From NCBI RefSeq assembly GCF_002368035.1, contig NZ_AP018225.1, positions 25,635-89,634 on the forward strand: 64,000 nucleotides of DNA, written 5' to 3'. How positions within the stretch are numbered: the first letter of the stretch is position 1; each line of letters begins with the position of its first letter. Below the pieces are notes generated by a model, which was given only the letters and a program-made list of their open reading frames with translations, was not told the DNA's origin and did no database searches. The DNA comes from Nostoc linckia NIES-25 (GTDB lineage Bacteria; Cyanobacteriota; Cyanobacteriia; Cyanobacteriales; Nostocaceae). Shown here in pieces: positions 61,279 through 64,000 of the stretch. A program made the translations under genes and the position numbers.

Positions 61279-62931
61279 ATGCCAAGGAATATTCGCTGGG
61301 ATGACTCAGTAAAAGAGAATACTCTGTATTTGGTAGAAGCTTTACTGCGTCATGCCGATGAGAAATTCGAGGATGAGGAACTAAAAACCGTAGTTTATGT
61401 GGAATGGATAACAGAAAATAAACTGCGCGTTACAGGAAAAAAAGTAAAACAGGTAAGTGGAAAAAGAAGCCGAACGGATGAAGTAGGTACTAGAAAGGAA
61501 TACTTACTAGACCTTGTAACAAAAGCTGGCAAAACCTTAAAAAGTCCTGAACTCAAAAACAAAGCTAGTACAACTCTACAAGACAAATTAAATGAAATTC
61601 AAACTGCACTCGACTGTTTGAAAGAATTAGGATTGCGAGAAGACGAAAAATCTGCAAAAAATCAAGGTTATTGGAAATTTAAATTGACGCTGAAACATCA
61701 GACAGCAACAGAGGAAGAGAATCTGGATGCGGTAAGGCGTTCGTGGAGGGAATACTCAAAGACAAATCTACCGCAAACATCTCAAAAAGATGTATCTCCT
61801 TCATCTCTCTTGTATCGGTTCCAACTTTTAATCGCTGATAAGACAGAGGGGTTTGTTGGACGACAATATGTATTCAGTGAAATCGCCGATTTTATAGATA
61901 ATCAACCCAACGGTTATTTTACCATAGAGGCAGACCCTGGCATAGGGAAAAGTGCTATCCTTGCCAAGTACGTTCAGGATAACAATTGCATCGCGCATTT
62001 CAATGTGCGATCGGGCATCAACAGCGCTGCCGATTTTTTGGAAAGCGTCTGTCAGCAGTTTATTAACCGCTACAATTTACCATACCCATCCTTGCCACCT
62101 AATGCCACACAAGATGGTAGATTCTTGGAAGGTCTGCTAAATGAAGTTAGCTCTAAGTTGGGAGAAGGTGAAAAATTAGTCATTGCAATCGACGCTCTTG
62201 ATGAGGTGGATTTAGCTACACAAAAAGATGGTACTAACATTCTCTACTTGCCCCCCTACCTTCCTCAAGGTGTCTACTTTCTCCTGACCCGGCGACGAGT
62301 AACGCTACCTTTTGTGGTTCACGCGCCGCAGTATTTCCTCAACTTGATGGAATACAAAGAGCAAAGCCGAGGAGATGTGCAAGAGTACATACGGCGTGTC
62401 ACTGAGCGTTCAAAACTACTAGCGTGGATTGATAAGCAGCAGATGAGCGTTGAAGAGTTTATTAATCAATTAGCTGACAAAAGCGAAAACAACTTCATTT
62501 ACCTGCGCTACGTTTTACCGCAAATTGAGCAGGGCTTCTACCAAGACTTATCTATCACAGAGTTGCCCACAGGTCTAGAAGGCTACTATGAAGACCATTG
62601 GCGACGTATGGGCATGAATGCAAAGCCTTTACCGCACACTAAGCTCAAAATTATCTATATTATGGGTGAAATTCACCAACCTGTTTCACGCAGCTTGATT
62701 TCTGAATACGCTGAGGAGAAGGAACTCACGGTACAAGATGTTCTTAATGAATGGGAGCAGTTCTTGCACAAACAATTGATAGAAAAGCAAACTTGCTACA
62801 GTATTTATCATGCTAGTTTTCTTGATTTCCTCCATCGTAAGGACATTGTTCAGGCTGCTGGAGTCGAGATTAGGAAAATTAATGCCATGATTGCCGATGT
62901 GCTGTGGAAAGGGCTTTTTGGGGATGAGTGA
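61279..62931 (+). CDS. STAND-type signalling ATPase
   Basis: 550 residues. P-loop EADPGIGKSAIL (about 217-228) and Walker B LVIAIDALDEVD (about 296-307), then LLTRRR (sensor-like) and a helical region with EYIRRVTERSKLLAWI and a winged-helix-like stretch, as in NACHT/AP-ATPase STAND proteins. The first 175 residues are a charged domain not assigned here, in the place where an effector or recruitment domain usually sits. No sensor repeats are fused; a repeat protein follows after 91 bases. Possible innate-immunity or stress-sensing role, inferred. Confidence 0.82.
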   Translation: MPRNIRWDDSVKENTLYLVEALLRHADEKFEDEELKTVVYVEWITENKLRVTGKKVKQVSGKRSRTDEVGTRKEYLLDLVTKAGKTLKSPELKNKASTTLQDKLNEIQTALDCLKELGLREDEKSAKNQGYWKFKLTLKHQTATEEENLDAVRRSWREYSKTNLPQTSQKDVSPSSLLYRFQLLIADKTEGFVGRQYVFSEIADFIDNQPNGYFTIEADPGIGKSAILAKYVQDNNCIAHFNVRSGINSAADFLESVCQQFINRYNLPYPSLPPNATQDGRFLEGLLNEVSSKLGEGEKLVIAIDALDEVDLATQKDGTNILYLPPYLPQGVYFLLTRRRVTLPFVVHAPQYFLNLMEYKEQSRGDVQEYIRRVTERSKLLAWIDKQQMSVEEFINQLADKSENNFIYLRYVLPQIEQGFYQDLSITELPTGLEGYYEDHWRRMGMNAKPLPHTKLKIIYIMGEIHQPVSRSLISEYAEEKELTVQDVLNEWEQFLHKQLIEKQTCYSIYHASFLDFLHRKDIVQAAGVEIRKINAMIADVLWKGLFGDE

Positions 62932-63022
62932 TGGGAAAGTGCAGTTAGTAAGAATACCTTCAACAATTAGAATTAGCGTTAATTCTGATCAAATAAAGCT
63001 TACAAGCATTTTCGTGTAAAGT

Positions 63023-64000
63023 ATGAAGAATTTGAGGGAAAAACTGGCAGGTATGGAGCCCGATAAGCGACGGGAAACTTTAGAAGAATTACCGGATTAT
63101 TTGGTAAAAGCAAAAAAGGTTGACAGGCTACATGCTCTACTGGCTGAAGAACATGAGGGACGCAGTGCTTGGTTTGAAGCAAAAGAGGCATATGCTGAAA
63201 CAGCCAGCTATTTGGAGGATGTAAGGCTGGCATGGAAGCAGGCTGAAAAAGAGTTTAACGAAGATTCAGGGATTGCAATTGGGCGGCAATGCCGATATGC
63301 CCTAATAATTACATCTCTTAACAGTCTATCAGCTAATTTACCAATAAAACTGCTAATTGCGTTAGTTCAAAAAAATGTGTGGACCCCTGAGCAAGGACTC
63401 GCTTACGTGCTACAAAGCTCGAATTCAGCAGAGAAAGCAAACTTGCTTATAAAGCTAGTCAATCATTTGCCACCAAACCTAAAAGAATTAGGATTATTGA
63501 AAGCACTGGCTGCTGCTAGGCAGATTCAGTCTGGGGAATATCGCGCCGAAGCTTTAAGTAGTTTAGCTGATAAACTACCTCCTGAGTTGTTACCAGAGGC
63601 ACTGGCTGCTGCTAGGCAGATTCAAGATGAGAGACATCGCGCCAAAGCTTTAAGTAGTTTAGCTGATAAGCTGCCTGAATTATTACCAGAAGTACTGGCT
63701 GCTGCTAGGCAGATTCAAGATGAGAGACATCGCGCCGAAGCTTTAAGTAGTTTAGCTGATAAACTACCTCGTGAGTTGTTACCAGAGGCACTGGCTGCTG
63801 CTAGGCAGATTCAAGATGAGAGACATCGCGCCAAAGCTTTAAGTAGTTTAGCTGATAAGCTGCCTGAATTATTACCAGAAGTACTGGCTGCTGCTAGGCA
63901 GATTCAAGATGAGAGACATCGCGCCGAAACTTTAAGTAGTTTAGCTGATAAGCTGCCTGAATTGTTACCAGAGGCACTGGCTGCTGCTAGGCAGATTCAA
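63023..64000 (+). CDS. Tandem-repeat (HEAT-like) protein, 3' truncated by window
   Basis: 326 codons visible from ATG 63023, frame open to the window end. The first 155 residues are helical (DRLHALLAEEHEGRSAWFEAK, YLEDVRLAWKQAEKEF). From about residue 161, repeats of 31-32 residues begin: ALAAARQIQ-DERHRA-KALSSLADKLP-ELLPE. It would form an alpha solenoid for protein contacts, probably the sensor partner of the STAND ATPase. Different frame from the ATPase gene, so a separate gene. Copy number beyond the window is unknown. Confidence 0.8.
   Translation, partial: MKNLREKLAGMEPDKRRETLEELPDYLVKAKKVDRLHALLAEEHEGRSAWFEAKEAYAETASYLEDVRLAWKQAEKEFNEDSGIAIGRQCRYALIITSLNSLSANLPIKLLIALVQKNVWTPEQGLAYVLQSSNSAEKANLLIKLVNHLPPNLKELGLLKALAAARQIQSGEYRAEALSSLADKLPPELLPEALAAARQIQDERHRAKALSSLADKLPELLPEVLAAARQIQDERHRAEALSSLADKLPRELLPEALAAARQIQDERHRAKALSSLADKLPELLPEVLAAARQIQDERHRAETLSSLADKLPELLPEALAAARQIQ
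63503..64000 (+). repeat. 93/96-base coding tandem repeats
   Basis: Units start at 63503, 63599, 63692, 63788, 63881 and 63974, with spacings 96, 93, 96, 93 and 93. Each contains ctggctgctgctaggcagat and ctttaagtagtttagctgat with few changes. Units 2-3 and 4-5 are nearly identical as pairs, so a two-unit block has been duplicated recently. Confidence 0.92.

Noticed and set aside
63000..63233. Minus-strand reading frame at the start of the repeat protein
   Set aside because: Shadow of the plus-strand gene; Pro/His/Leu-rich product typical of antisense frames.

Overview
The window looks like part of a large conjugative plasmid from a filamentous, heterocyst-type cyanobacterium of the Nostoc/Anabaena group. 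The basis is many copies of the cyanobacterial palindrome GCGATCGC (HIP1), heptamer tandem repeats of the type common in Nostoc, an AT-rich composition, cyanobacterial-style signalling proteins, and a complete set of plasmid functions: primase, two actin-like segregation-type ATPases, type IV secretion, MobF relaxase, coupling protein and ArdA. No rRNA, tRNA, CRISPR array or intact insertion sequence was seen. Species identity is inference.

Left arm (1-6.7 kb, mostly +). A 5'-truncated superfamily 1 helicase is translationally coupled to a phospholipase-D-fold protein, giving a defence-like pair. Next come a small acidic protein and an unusual PIN-domain nuclease, a possible toxin-antitoxin-like pair. 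A tyrosine recombinase follows on the minus strand, then a small hypothetical protein.

Signalling cassette (6.7-23.7 kb, all minus). Fifteen closely spaced genes run from right to left: three P-loop GTPase-like proteins, a 696-residue membrane protein, a membrane protein with an FHA-like tail, an exported vWA protein, four paralogous lipoproteins with one shared N-terminal domain and different C-termini, a small hypothetical protein, a cytosolic vWA protein, a zinc-ribbon/FHA protein, a pseudokinase-PP2C fusion, and a zinc-ribbon/Ser-Thr kinase/TPR protein. This looks like one envelope-to-cytoplasm phospho-signalling system. It resembles the TerY-P (vWA, PP2C, kinase) triads but is much enlarged.

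Segregation operon (23.9-31.1 kb, minus). An actin-like ATPase heads a series of ten mostly start/stop-overlapping genes that ends in a membrane protein and a membrane-anchored P-loop ATPase. A separate 330-residue gene lies beyond a cluster of GCCGTA repeats. A divergent small XRE regulator lies upstream.

Replication region (31.7-35.7 kb). About 1 kb of non-coding DNA with hairpins precedes a primase-polymerase-like protein, making a candidate replicon.

Conjugation region (35.7-55.3 kb). A + strand operon encodes a VirB2-like pilin, a VirB3/VirB4-like fusion ATPase, VirB5-, VirB6-, VirB8-, VirB10- and VirB9-like proteins, an exported protein and a VirD4-like coupling protein, then a coiled-coil protein. 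A 1469-residue MobF relaxase-helicase with a DUF3854/Toprim-like tail lies on the opposite strand. The region upstream of it holds candidate oriT repeats.

Right arm (55.3-64 kb). A second, divergent actin-like protein heads a three-gene operon whose third gene carries a canonical A AAA AAG slippery heptamer in frame, and a membrane-anchored extension lies open in the -1 frame. ArdA follows with a terminator-like hairpin in its leader. Two ribbon-helix-helix-type proteins, each preceded by palindromes, come next. The window ends in a STAND-type ATPase followed by a tandem-repeat protein cut off by the window edge.
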